A DNA stretch of 25,693 bases from Bacillota bacterium (GTDB lineage: Bacteria > Bacillota > Clostridia > Christensenellales > Borkfalkiaceae): positions 1-25,693 of the forward strand of contig QAKM01000094.1 of the NCBI GenBank assembly GCA_003343805.1. Reading direction: 5' to 3'. Positions 1 through 6,345 of this stretch are shown here, piece by piece. Below the pieces are notes generated by a model. That model ran no database searches. It saw only the letters and a program-made list of their open reading frames with translations, and was not told the DNA's origin. Within the stretch, counting starts at the first letter, position 1, and every line of letters starts with the position of its first letter. The position numbers and the translations under genes were made by a program.

Positions 1-253
1 GCCCCGGGTTGTTCGCGAGCGAGGGCGTGTAGTAGAGCATGGGGATGATGCCGAGGAGCGGATAGAGATCGTCCGAAAAGAGCAGCAGCCACACGGCAAA
101 CAGCCAGCAGACGGTATAGCACAAGAGCTCCAGCCCGAACACCGAGGTGACGAGGAACAGAAGGCAGAAAAAGGCCAAACACCACACGCCGCCGAGTTCG
201 CGGTTGACGGAAGAGACAAGATCGCTCTTTTTCCACTTTGCGAGCACGCTCAT
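1..253 (-). CDS. Partial membrane protein, unidentified
   Basis: Only the first 84 codons are in the window; the gene continues beyond position 1. The start is the ATG at 251-253, which overlaps the stop of the upstream leucine-rich-repeat gene in an ATGA arrangement, so the two are probably co-translated. The visible protein begins MSVLAKWKKSDLVSSV, a short basic cytoplasmic stretch, followed by at least two hydrophobic segments at about residues 23-42 and 44-60, then the segment LYPLLGIIPMLYY. This layout fits the N-terminus of a polytopic membrane protein, loosely like O-antigen ligase/polymerase-type proteins, but the fragment is too short to assign a family. Function is unknown. Confidence 0.75.
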   Translation of the reverse strand, partial: MSVLAKWKKSDLVSSVNRELGGVWCLAFFCLLFLVTSVFGLELLCYTVCWLFAVWLLLFSDDLYPLLGIIPMLYYTPSLANNPG

Positions 254-1935
254 GCCTCCACCTCCGCATTGCAGCCCGAGAAGTTGTTCTCATCGGCGGG
301 TACGCCGTTGAGGTCCACGCGCGAAAGGAGGGGCGCATCCGCAAAGGCATAGGGCGCGACCGCCGTGACGGCGAGCTTCTCCCCGTCCTTTTCCACGGTC
401 TTTGGAACGGTGTATCCCCCCGCCCTTCCCGAAGGGAAGGCAACGAGCACGGCGCCCTCCCCCTCGCGGGAGAAGAGCACGCCGTCATAGGCAAAGTAGC
501 GGGGATTGTCCTCCGCGACCGTGAAGGAGGAGAGGCGGTAGCACCCCGAAAAGGCGCCCTGCCCGATGGAAGTGAGCGTTGCGGGGAGGGTCACGAACTG
601 CGCCCCCGAGCGGTAAAAGGCGAACTCTTCGACGGAGGGGACCCCTTCGCGGAGCGTGACCGTGCGCGTGTAGCCCGTCATCGCAAACGCCCCCGCCGCG
701 ACGGTGCGGCAGGCGTGTGGGGTCTCCTCCCACGTCGCCGTGCCCGCGATGCCGATGTTACGCACCAGCCCCACGATGCCCTTGGAGAGGAAGGTGACGC
801 TCTCCTGTTCGCGCACGTTGCGCACATAGCCCGTGAGATAGTCGTTTCCCTCGTAGCGGACGGCGCGGCCCTCCGCGGCGTACAAAACGGCCCGGACGGC
901 AGCCGACTCCTCCGCCGTTCCCTCACAGTTGACGGCGGTGATGCGCTCGCAGCCCGAAAAGGCGTCCTCGGGGACGGCTGCAAGCGAGCGCGGGATGCGC
1001 AGCCGAGCCAACCCTTCGCACCCCGCAAAGGCGCGCGCGCCCACCTCTTCCATTTCCGAAGGGAGATCGGCGGCATACAGCGCTCTGCAGTTTTCAAACG
1101 CCCCCGCGCCGATGCGGAGAAGCGCGGAGGAAAACGTCACTTCCTCCAGATAGGCACAGTCCGAAAAGGCTCTTTCGCCGATCTCCGTCACGCTGTCGGA
1201 AAGGTTGACCGAGGTCACATACGCCCCCGAAAAGAGATCGGCGGGAATGGAGGAAACGCCCTCCTCTACGCACAGTTCATAACCGAAATAGCGGGGCGAG
1301 GCGATCTTCTCCGCCTCCTCCCGTACAAGAACGTCTCCCTCGGCGCGGTAGGTAAAGAGCGAGCTTCCGTCATAGAAGAGGGTGTGCGTGAAGTACTCCG
1401 TGAGAGCGGCGCGCTCCCCCTCCCCGCCTGCGAGGGAAAGATCCTCCCCCACGCGCGTCCGGAGCGAAGCGGCCGTCTCCGCCCCGCCGAAGAGATAGAA
1501 ATCATATTGGCTCCCCGAAAAGAGGGAGGTGACGATGACGTTCAGTTCCCCGCGGGAAAGATCGATGTCCGAGTAGCGGTATGTGTGATCGAGGGCAGCC
1601 GTATAGTACCAGCTCCCCTCCATCGAAGCCTTCACATACAGCGTGCGCGTATTGCGGAGATAGTAGAGCTCCCCCTCCCGCTGTTGGAGCGAGAAATCGG
1701 TATAGCCGTTTTCGGCCAGCACGGCAAGGGCGGCCTCCGGGCCGGAGGCATCGGTGGGGATCTCCTCCTTGTGTTCCGCAAGAACGGCATTCATGGCCTG
1801 GATGCGGGCGCGGTCCTCCCGCTGAGGAAAGAGATCGGCAAGTTGCCAGAGCGCAAGCCCCGCAAAGGCGAGGATCGCCCCCGCGAGCAGGACGATGAGA
1901 AGGATATGGATGATTTGAAAGATCTTTTTCTGCAT
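250..1935 (-). CDS. Membrane-anchored leucine-rich-repeat (BspA/LRR_5-type) protein
   Basis: A 561-residue protein counted from the ATG at 1933-1935. It opens MQKKIFQIIHILLIVLL, a basic tip and one long hydrophobic segment (about residues 6-30), so it is likely an N-terminally anchored protein with the rest outside the cell. After a region of about 190 residues with no recognised domain come LRR_5-type repeats at roughly residues 225-335 and 410-540. They show the recurrent pattern of I-G-x-x-A-F-x-x-C (for example TEIGERAFSDC and TSIGQGAFSGC). Proteins of this type mediate adhesion or protein-protein contact; the ligand is unknown. The start is inferred: a longer reading frame reaches 2037, but the excellent promoter at 1984-2012 puts transcription start near 1976, which excludes the longer form. 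No strong Shine-Dalgarno sequence precedes 1935. Confidence 0.85.
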   Translation of the reverse strand: MQKKIFQIIHILLIVLLAGAILAFAGLALWQLADLFPQREDRARIQAMNAVLAEHKEEIPTDASGPEAALAVLAENGYTDFSLQQREGELYYLRNTRTLYVKASMEGSWYYTAALDHTYRYSDIDLSRGELNVIVTSLFSGSQYDFYLFGGAETAASLRTRVGEDLSLAGGEGERAALTEYFTHTLFYDGSSLFTYRAEGDVLVREEAEKIASPRYFGYELCVEEGVSSIPADLFSGAYVTSVNLSDSVTEIGERAFSDCAYLEEVTFSSALLRIGAGAFENCRALYAADLPSEMEEVGARAFAGCEGLARLRIPRSLAAVPEDAFSGCERITAVNCEGTAEESAAVRAVLYAAEGRAVRYEGNDYLTGYVRNVREQESVTFLSKGIVGLVRNIGIAGTATWEETPHACRTVAAGAFAMTGYTRTVTLREGVPSVEEFAFYRSGAQFVTLPATLTSIGQGAFSGCYRLSSFTVAEDNPRYFAYDGVLFSREGEGAVLVAFPSGRAGGYTVPKTVEKDGEKLAVTAVAPYAFADAPLLSRVDLNGVPADENNFSGCNAEVEA

Positions 1936-1983
1936 GGACCGACGAGCGGACGCTTTTGCCGCCTCTCCCGAATGGATAGGAAC

Positions 1984-2012
1984 ATCATAACACATCGGCC
2001 GACAATTTTCAA
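1984..2012 (-). promoter_or_regulatory. Sigma-A promoter of the LRR gene
   Basis: On the minus strand, TTGAAA (2007-2012) is followed after 17 nt by TATGAT (1984-1989). Predicted transcription start is near 1976, about 40 nt ahead of the LRR start codon. Confidence 0.75.
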
Positions 2013-2082
2013 GTTTTTTGCCGACAAAACCGCACATTCCCCGCCCCTTGCCTTCTTATCCTCCGCACCCCCGCAAAATCGC

Positions 2083-2112
2083 TTGACCGCAGCCCTTCGG
2101 CCGTGGTATGAT
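2083..2112 (+). promoter_or_regulatory. Sigma-A promoter of the MATE exporter gene
   Basis: TTGACC (2083-2088), an 18-nt spacer, then TATGAT (2107-2112). Transcription would start near 2119, leaving a leader of about 160 nt before the MATE start codon. It is back-to-back with the LRR promoter. Confidence 0.75.
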
Positions 2113-2160
2113 AACGGCACGAAAATCGTTGTGGATTTTTCCTGCTCTGTCATCTTTTCG

Positions 2161-2191
2161 CCACACAGCCGTGCCGCTGCGTGGTTTTTTT
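2161..2191 (+). terminator. Intrinsic terminator inside the MATE leader (attenuator candidate)
   Basis: CCACACAGC (2161-2169) pairs with GCTGCGTGG (2176-2184) with one A-C mismatch and a 6-nt loop, followed directly by seven T residues (2185-2191). It lies between the promoter and the start codon of the exporter gene. The loop bases CGTGCC (2170-2175) are complementary to GGCACG (2116-2121) at the predicted 5' end of the transcript. TGCCGC (2172-2177) can instead pair with GCGGCA (2192-2197), a fold incompatible with the terminator. No known riboswitch class was recognised. Confidence 0.6.
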
Positions 2192-2278
2192 GCGGCAAAA
2201 ATTGTCACGCGCCCCTTGGAAAAACGCCCGGGGTGCCGCCCGCCGGACACGCCGGATATCCCTCAAAGGAGCCAACTT

Positions 2279-3631
2279 ATGGACCAGACCTTCATGAAAG
2301 AAAAGCCCGTCCTTCCCCTCGTGCTGAAGATGGCGCTTCCCATCGTCCTCTCCATGCTCATCAACTCGCTCTACAACATTGTGGACAGTTACTTCGTCGC
2401 GCAATGGAAAGAGAGCGCCATGACTGCCGTCTCCCTCGTCTTTCCCCTGCAAAATCTTGCAAACGCCGTGGGCTTCGGCTTCGGCGTGGGCATCAACGCG
2501 GCGGTCGCCTTCTATCTTGGGGCGGAGCGCTACCGCGAAGCCGACCGCGCCTCCACGCTCGGCGTCATATTGAGCGCCGTCCACGGCGTGCTGCTTGCCG
2601 GGCTCTGCGCTCTCCTCATCGCCCCCTTCCTCCGGATGTTCACGGGGGACGAGGAGACGATCGCCTACGGCCTCGAATACTTCTACGTCGTCATCGCCTT
2701 TTCGCCCGTACTGACCTTGAGCCTCGCCTTCGAGAAGATCCTGCAGGCGACGGGCAAGATGATCACGACGATGTTCTGCATGGCGGTGGGCGCGGTCGCG
2801 AACATCATCCTCGACCCCATCTTCATCTCCGGCCTCGGCCCCATCCCCGAAATGGGCGTCATGGGAGCGGCGCTCGCGACGGGCATCGGGCAGTGCCTCT
2901 CCCTCCTTGCCTATCTCATCGTCTTCTGGCGGGCGAACATCCCCGTCAAACTCCGCCTCGGCAAGCCCACGAAGGAGAAGATCGCCCTCAAACTCTATGC
3001 GGTGGGCATCCCCGCCTCGCTCAACATGGCGCTGCCCTCCTTCATGATCACCCTGCTCAACGCCATCCTTGCGGCGTTTGCGGAGACCTATGTGCTCATC
3101 CTCGGTGTCTACTACAAATTGCAGACCTTCATCTACTTTACGGTGAGCGGCATCGTGCAGGGCATCCGCCCCCTCGTCGGCTACAACCTCGGCGCGGGAC
3201 GAAGAGACCGCGTGCTTTCCATCTTCCGCCTGACGCTGCTTCTGAGCATCGGCGTGATGGCGGTGGGCACCATTCTCTGCCTTGTCATCCCGCAGCAGCT
3301 CATGGGGCTATTTTCTCAGACGCAAGAGACCATCGAGGCGGGCGCTTCCGCCCTTCGCATCATCTCGGCGGGGTTTGTCGTCTCGGCTCTCTCGGTCGTC
3401 ATCAGCGGCACGTTCGAGGGGCTGGGCATGGGGATGCCCTCGCTCGTCATCTCCCTTCTGCGCTATCTCGTCATCGTGCTCATCGCCTATCTTCTGTCCC
3501 TCCCCCTCGGCGCCGTCGGCGTATGGCACGCCTTCTGGGTGACGGAGCTCCTTTCCGCCCTTCTCTCCTGCCTCTTGTTCTTCCTTTGCTTCCTGAAAAA
3601 GCACCCAAAGGAGAGCGGACAAAGCGCATAG
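2279..3631 (+). CDS. MATE-family multidrug/cation antiporter
   Basis: A 450-residue inner-membrane exporter of the multi antimicrobial extrusion family, which expels organic cations or drugs in exchange for Na+ or H+. The length is normal and about twelve hydrophobic segments can be seen. The N-terminus has the family look: LVLKMALPIVLSMLINSLYN, then IVDSYFVAQW and the pseudo-repeat in the second half (IPASLNMALPSFMITLLNAI, then VQGIRPLVGYNLGAG). The start ATG at 2279 follows AAAGGAG (2265-2271) at 7 nt; an upstream ATG at 2108 in the same frame lies inside the -10 box and is not used. Expression is probably controlled by the leader terminator at 2161-2191. A perfect hairpin terminator follows at 3642. 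Substrate cannot be told from sequence. Confidence 0.93.
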   Translation: MDQTFMKEKPVLPLVLKMALPIVLSMLINSLYNIVDSYFVAQWKESAMTAVSLVFPLQNLANAVGFGFGVGINAAVAFYLGAERYREADRASTLGVILSAVHGVLLAGLCALLIAPFLRMFTGDEETIAYGLEYFYVVIAFSPVLTLSLAFEKILQATGKMITTMFCMAVGAVANIILDPIFISGLGPIPEMGVMGAALATGIGQCLSLLAYLIVFWRANIPVKLRLGKPTKEKIALKLYAVGIPASLNMALPSFMITLLNAILAAFAETYVLILGVYYKLQTFIYFTVSGIVQGIRPLVGYNLGAGRRDRVLSIFRLTLLLSIGVMAVGTILCLVIPQQLMGLFSQTQETIEAGASALRIISAGFVVSALSVVISGTFEGLGMGMPSLVISLLRYLVIVLIAYLLSLPLGAVGVWHAFWVTELLSALLSCLLFFLCFLKKHPKESGQSA

Positions 3632-3641
3632 ATCTGCATGA

Positions 3642-3670
3642 AAAAGCGCCGCTTCGGTTGCGGCGCTTTT
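3642..3670. terminator. Bidirectional terminator between MATE and GNAT genes
   Basis: AAAAGCGCCGC (3642-3652) and GCGGCGCTTTT (3660-3670) form a perfect 11-bp stem with a 7-nt loop. The flanks give a T tract on either strand, so it can end both the rightward MATE transcript and the leftward GNAT transcript (stop at 3741). Confidence 0.85.
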
Positions 3671-3740
3671 GCTTTGGGAAGAGCTGCCCGCGAAGAGTTT
3701 CCTCTCCGACAGACTGCCCTTATAGGGCTTCCCCCGCCCC

Positions 3741-4175
3741 TCATCGCTTCATATACAAAAGAGGATAGGGCCCACCCTGCTCGTCCGTCTGCGTTCTCCG
3801 ATAGGGTGCAAACCCCATTTTTTCGTAAAAGCCCACCGCCTGCGCATTCTGCTCGTTGACCGTCACTTCATTTGCAGAGAACTGTTCGGCGGCGAAGGCT
3901 ATGAGAGCCCGCCCGGTCCCCTTTCCGCGCTCCTCGGGCGCGACGAACAACATCTCGATCTGCCTTCCCTCCACGCCCAGAAAGGCTGCGAGAGAGCCGT
4001 CCTCCCGCTTTGCGACGGCAAGATGGCGGACGCCCTGCAGCGCCCCGGGGACATACGCCCCGATGCGTGCGATCTCGCTCTCCGTCAAAAAGTCATGCGT
4101 CGCCCGGACGGAGGCTTCCCAAAGCTGCAGGAGCGGCCCGATCACCTGCGGCATTCTGTTTTCCACGATCGAAAT
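3741..4175 (-). CDS. GNAT-family N-acetyltransferase
   Basis: A small acetyl-CoA-dependent N-acetyltransferase. The acetyl-CoA binding motif A is clear (LFVAPEERGKGTGRAL, with the R-x-x-G-x-G type loop RGKGTG), followed by the C-terminal signature NAQAVGFYEKMGF typical of the fold. The N-terminal LWEASVRATHDFL is common in the YhhY/YjaB-like subgroup. The acceptor substrate is unknown. The start is a puzzle: the first standard codon is GTG at 4166 (141 residues), 16 nt from the good AGGAAGGA ribosome binding site at 4183-4190. An in-frame ATT at 4173-4175 has ideal 7-nt spacing and restores a family-like N-terminus; an in-frame TAA at 4191-4193 excludes anything longer. I list the ATT start, with GTG at 4166 as the alternative. 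Confidence 0.85.
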   Translation of the reverse strand: MSIVENRMPQVIGPLLQLWEASVRATHDFLTESEIARIGAYVPGALQGVRHLAVAKREDGSLAAFLGVEGRQIEMLFVAPEERGKGTGRALIAFAAEQFSANEVTVNEQNAQAVGFYEKMGFAPYRRTQTDEQGGPYPLLYMKR

Positions 4176-4301
4176 TTCTATATCCTTCCTTTATGATCCT
4201 GAGGCATGCCGTTCCGCCCGTCGCCTTCCCGCCCGCGCTGACAAGGCCGTGGGTCCTCATTCCCCTTCACCACGAGAAAAGGCACCCTATGGCGCTTATT
4301 C

Positions 4302-4386
4302 TTAGGGCTCCCGCAAAAATCGCGTAGCGAGTTTTGTGGGATGATTTTAGGGCTCCCGCAAAAATCGCGTAGCGAGTTTTGTGGGA
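4302..4386. repeat. Tandem REP-like palindromic repeat, two copies
   Basis: A 40-nt unit occurs identically at 4302-4341 and 4347-4386, a 45-bp period. Each unit begins TTAGGGCTCCCGC and is itself nearly palindromic: CCCGCAAAAATCGC and GCGAGTTTTGTGGG flank a short GTA loop. This resembles a bacterial repetitive extragenic palindrome; presence elsewhere in the genome cannot be checked here. Confidence 0.75.
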
Positions 4387-4395
4387 AAAGGGTGA

Positions 4396-4441
4396 GCAAG
4401 TGCTTTCTTGGCTAAGCCACAGTGTGGCTTTGACCACTTGC
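4396..4441. repeat. Nested inverted repeat
   Basis: Outer arms GCAAGTG (4396-4402) and CACTTGC (4435-4441) enclose a perfect inner hairpin AAGCCAC/GTGGCTT (4414-4420, 4424-4430) with a 3-nt loop. It directly follows the tandem REP-like units and may be part of the same repetitive element. No function is known. Confidence 0.55.
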
Positions 4442-4559
4442 GAACTTGGAAATGGCGCATTGTTCGCGTCGTTTCAGGGTTTCCGCGCAGATGCGTAGCA
4501 GATGCGTGGGAAGAGGAGCAGCACGGTTTCCACCGCGCAAGAAGCACTGGCGTAAGAGA

Positions 4560-4587
4560 AAACAGCTTGAGCTTGCTCAAGCTGTTT
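4560..4587. terminator. Perfect hairpin downstream of tRNA-Ala
   Basis: AAACAGCTTGAG (4560-4571) and CTCAAGCTGTTT (4576-4587) form a perfect 12-bp stem with a CTTG loop. On the minus strand it lies 22 nt beyond the tRNA 3' end and is probably its terminator, although the T tract is short. Confidence 0.6.
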
Positions 4588-4609
4588 CAAAATGCGCCTT
4601 GCGGCGACG

Positions 4610-4685
4610 TGGTGGAGCTAAGGGGATTCGAACCCCTGACCTTTTGAATGCCATTCAAACGCGCTACCAACTGCGCTATAACCCC
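4610..4685 (-). tRNA. tRNA-Ala(GGC)
   Basis: A 76-nt cloverleaf with encoded CCA. Acceptor arm GGGGTTA pairs with TAGCTCC (including G-T pairs), D arm GCGC/GCGC, and anticodon stem TTTGA/TCAAA around the loop ATGGCAT with anticodon GGC, reading alanine GCC codons. The T arm is AGGGG/CCCCT around TTCGAAT. Its own strong promoter lies just upstream. Translated frames crossing this gene are spurious. Confidence 0.97.
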
Positions 4686-4697
4686 GTTGATAAAATC

Positions 4698-4726
4698 ATT
4701 ATACAGGGAAACGGCCAAAAAATCAA
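4698..4726 (-). promoter_or_regulatory. Sigma-A promoter of tRNA-Ala
   Basis: Minus strand TTGATT (4721-4726), 17-nt spacer, TATAAT (4698-4703). The -10 box ends 12 nt before the mature tRNA 5' end, leaving a short leader for RNase P. Confidence 0.9.
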
Positions 4727-4989
4727 GCGTTTTTATCGGCCGATTTGTTGAGCGCCCTTCTCTTTTCAGGTTTTCCCCCACCCGCTGTCAAAAACATCCC
4801 GTCCTCCCGCCAAACAAGACAAAACCCCCGCCTGCAGTACAGACGGGGGAAAAACTCTTCCGAGAATGTTGAAGCATTATTTTGGGGGGAAGACACTCGG
4901 AAGAACGTTTTGTCCTGCCGCATCGGGATACTGTAAGGGGACAGTATCGAGCGGACGCTCATCCCGATGCGATCAAGTAAGGATGTAAG
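4727..4989. other. Intergenic 3' region of the xylan operon with stacked inverted repeats
   Basis: No gene is visible. From 4818 to 4970 the sequence is densely structured. GACAAAAC (4818-4825) and GTTTTGTC (4907-4914) enclose the terminator hairpin and a second stem, TCTTCCGAG (4856-4864) with CTCGGAAGA (4896-4904). Next to it, GCATCGGGAT (4920-4929) and ATCCCGATGC (4961-4970) close a three-way junction whose other arms are ACTGT/ACAGT and GAGC/GCTC. On the minus strand this is the 3' untranslated region of the GH1 gene. The rest (4727-4817) shows nothing. Confidence 0.6.
4820..4849 (-). terminator. Terminator of the xylan operon
   Basis: On the minus strand CCCCCGTCTG and CAGGCGGGGG (4840-4849 and 4825-4834) form a 10-bp stem containing one G-T pair, with loop TACTG, followed by TTTTG. 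The plus-strand version would have a C-A mismatch, favouring minus-strand use. It lies 140 nt past the GH1 stop codon. Confidence 0.8.
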
Positions 4990-6333
4990 TTACAGTTTCT
5001 TGCCGTTCGTGCGGATGAGTTCCGCATAGTAGGCGGCGCTGTCTTTTAAGGTACGCTCCTGCGTGTCGTAATCGACGTACACAAGCCCGAAGCGCTTTGA
5101 AAAGCCCTCTTTCCACTCGAAATTATCGAGGAAAGACCAATAGAAATATCCCTTCACGTCGACGCCTTCTTCGGCCGCGCGCTTGAGCTGCGCAAGATAC
5201 TGCCGCATATACTCGATGCGCGCAGGGTCGTGCAGCGCGCCGTCTTCGGAGGGCCATTCGGTGACCGCTACTCCGTTCTCCGTGATGTAGATGGGGAGAT
5301 GATAGCGTTCATAAAAGGCCTTGGGGCCGTAATAGAGGCTCTCGGGGCTGAACGTCCAGCGCATATCGGTGTAGTGCATCTGCATCCCGCGGTCGCTGTC
5401 CTGAATGCCGCCCTTGCCGTCCGGCTCGATGCGCTTGCCGTGATAGATGTTGAGGCCCAAAAAGTCGGGATCGCACTTGATGATCTCAAGATCGGCGGGA
5501 TCGTAAGTGAAGTTGGCGCCGAACTCCTTGGCAAGGTTTTCGGGGTATTTCCCGAGGATGGCGGGATCGGTGAAGAGCGCGTTGTTGAAGAAGTTGTCGC
5601 CGCGGAGGACAAAGCTCTCCCGCAGGGCGAACTCCGTCTCCTCCTCCGAGCGGGGCATGAGCACGTCCGTTGCCACCGTGAAGCCCACCTTGACGGGCTG
5701 CTTCGCCTTTTCGCGGATGGCGCGCACGGCAAGGCCGTTGCCCTTCAGGGCATTGTGCCAGGCAAGGAGCGCCTCCTCGGGGGGATAGACGAGGAAGGGC
5801 GCGTGCTCTGCCTTGTACAACCCGCAGCCGATGAAGCACTGCGGCTCGTTGACCGTCGAAAAATACTTCACGCGGTCGGAGAAGAGTTCGGAAACCTTCC
5901 CCGCATACTCTGCAAACCACTTGGGGGAATCGGGGTTGAGCCAGCCGCCCTTTAAGAAGAGCTCGTAAGGATATTCCCAATGGAACACGGTAAGATAGGG
6001 CTCGATGCCCGCCTTCAAGAGCTCGTCGATGAGCTCGTTGTAAAAGCGGACGCCGTCGGGGTTGACCTCGCCCGTGCCGTGCGGCAGGAGGCGGGGCCAG
6101 TTGACGGAGAAGCGATAGGCCTTGAGCCCCATCTGCTTCATGAGGGCGATGTCCTCGCGGAAGCGGTGATAATGATCGTCTCCCACCATTGCGGTGTGCT
6201 TGTCAAAGACGAAATGTCCGTTCTCGCAGGCGGTATCCCAGACGCTCCTGCCCTTGCCGCCCTCGTAGGCGGCACCTTCGATCTGGTAGGAAGACGTCGC
6301 CGCCCCCCAGACAAAATCTGATTGAAATCCCAT
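4990..6333 (-). CDS. GH1 beta-glucosidase/beta-glycosidase, cytoplasmic
   Basis: A 447-residue retaining glycoside hydrolase of family 1, which removes non-reducing beta-linked sugars from imported oligosaccharides or aryl glycosides. It begins MGFQSDFVWGAATSSYQIEG, the classic GH1 N-terminal signature. The acid/base glutamate is E163 in TVNEPQ and the nucleophile is E352 in YITENG; the late WSFLDNFEW motif, which shapes the sugar site, is also present. Length is normal and there is no signal peptide, so it acts in the cytoplasm. The start is the ATG at 6331-6333, 5 nt after GGGAGG; a GTG two codons earlier overlaps that site. It is the last gene of the six-gene operon, 12 nt after the modular lipoprotein. 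Whether it prefers glucosides or xylosides cannot be told from sequence. Confidence 0.93.
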   Translation of the reverse strand: MGFQSDFVWGAATSSYQIEGAAYEGGKGRSVWDTACENGHFVFDKHTAMVGDDHYHRFREDIALMKQMGLKAYRFSVNWPRLLPHGTGEVNPDGVRFYNELIDELLKAGIEPYLTVFHWEYPYELFLKGGWLNPDSPKWFAEYAGKVSELFSDRVKYFSTVNEPQCFIGCGLYKAEHAPFLVYPPEEALLAWHNALKGNGLAVRAIREKAKQPVKVGFTVATDVLMPRSEEETEFALRESFVLRGDNFFNNALFTDPAILGKYPENLAKEFGANFTYDPADLEIIKCDPDFLGLNIYHGKRIEPDGKGGIQDSDRGMQMHYTDMRWTFSPESLYYGPKAFYERYHLPIYITENGVAVTEWPSEDGALHDPARIEYMRQYLAQLKRAAEEGVDVKGYFYWSFLDNFEWKEGFSKRFGLVYVDYDTQERTLKDSAAYYAELIRTNGKKL

Positions 6334-6345
6334 AGTCACCTCCCT

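Larger units (their letters stand above)
4191..4609. other. 419-bp intergenic stretch with palindromic repeats, no gene
   Basis: Between the GNAT gene and tRNA-Ala. No protein-coding signal is convincing: the short open frames have no ribosome binding sites or family-like sequence. It holds two direct copies of a palindromic unit (4302-4341, 4347-4386), a further nested inverted repeat (4396-4441) and a perfect hairpin (4560-4587). The remainder (4191-4301, 4442-4559) has nothing recognised. Confidence 0.6.

Noticed and set aside
238..3768. Very long plus-strand open frame (1176 codons)
   Set aside because: It is antisense to the LRR gene and out of frame with the MATE gene, rich in Arg/Gly/His from GC-biased codons, and has no family signature or ribosome binding site.
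4302..4386. CRISPR array
   Set aside because: Only two repeat units separated by 5 nt, without spacers or cas genes.
4408..4781. Short frames crossing the tRNA-Ala region on both strands
   Set aside because: They translate the tRNA gene and repeats, a well-known source of false hypothetical proteins.
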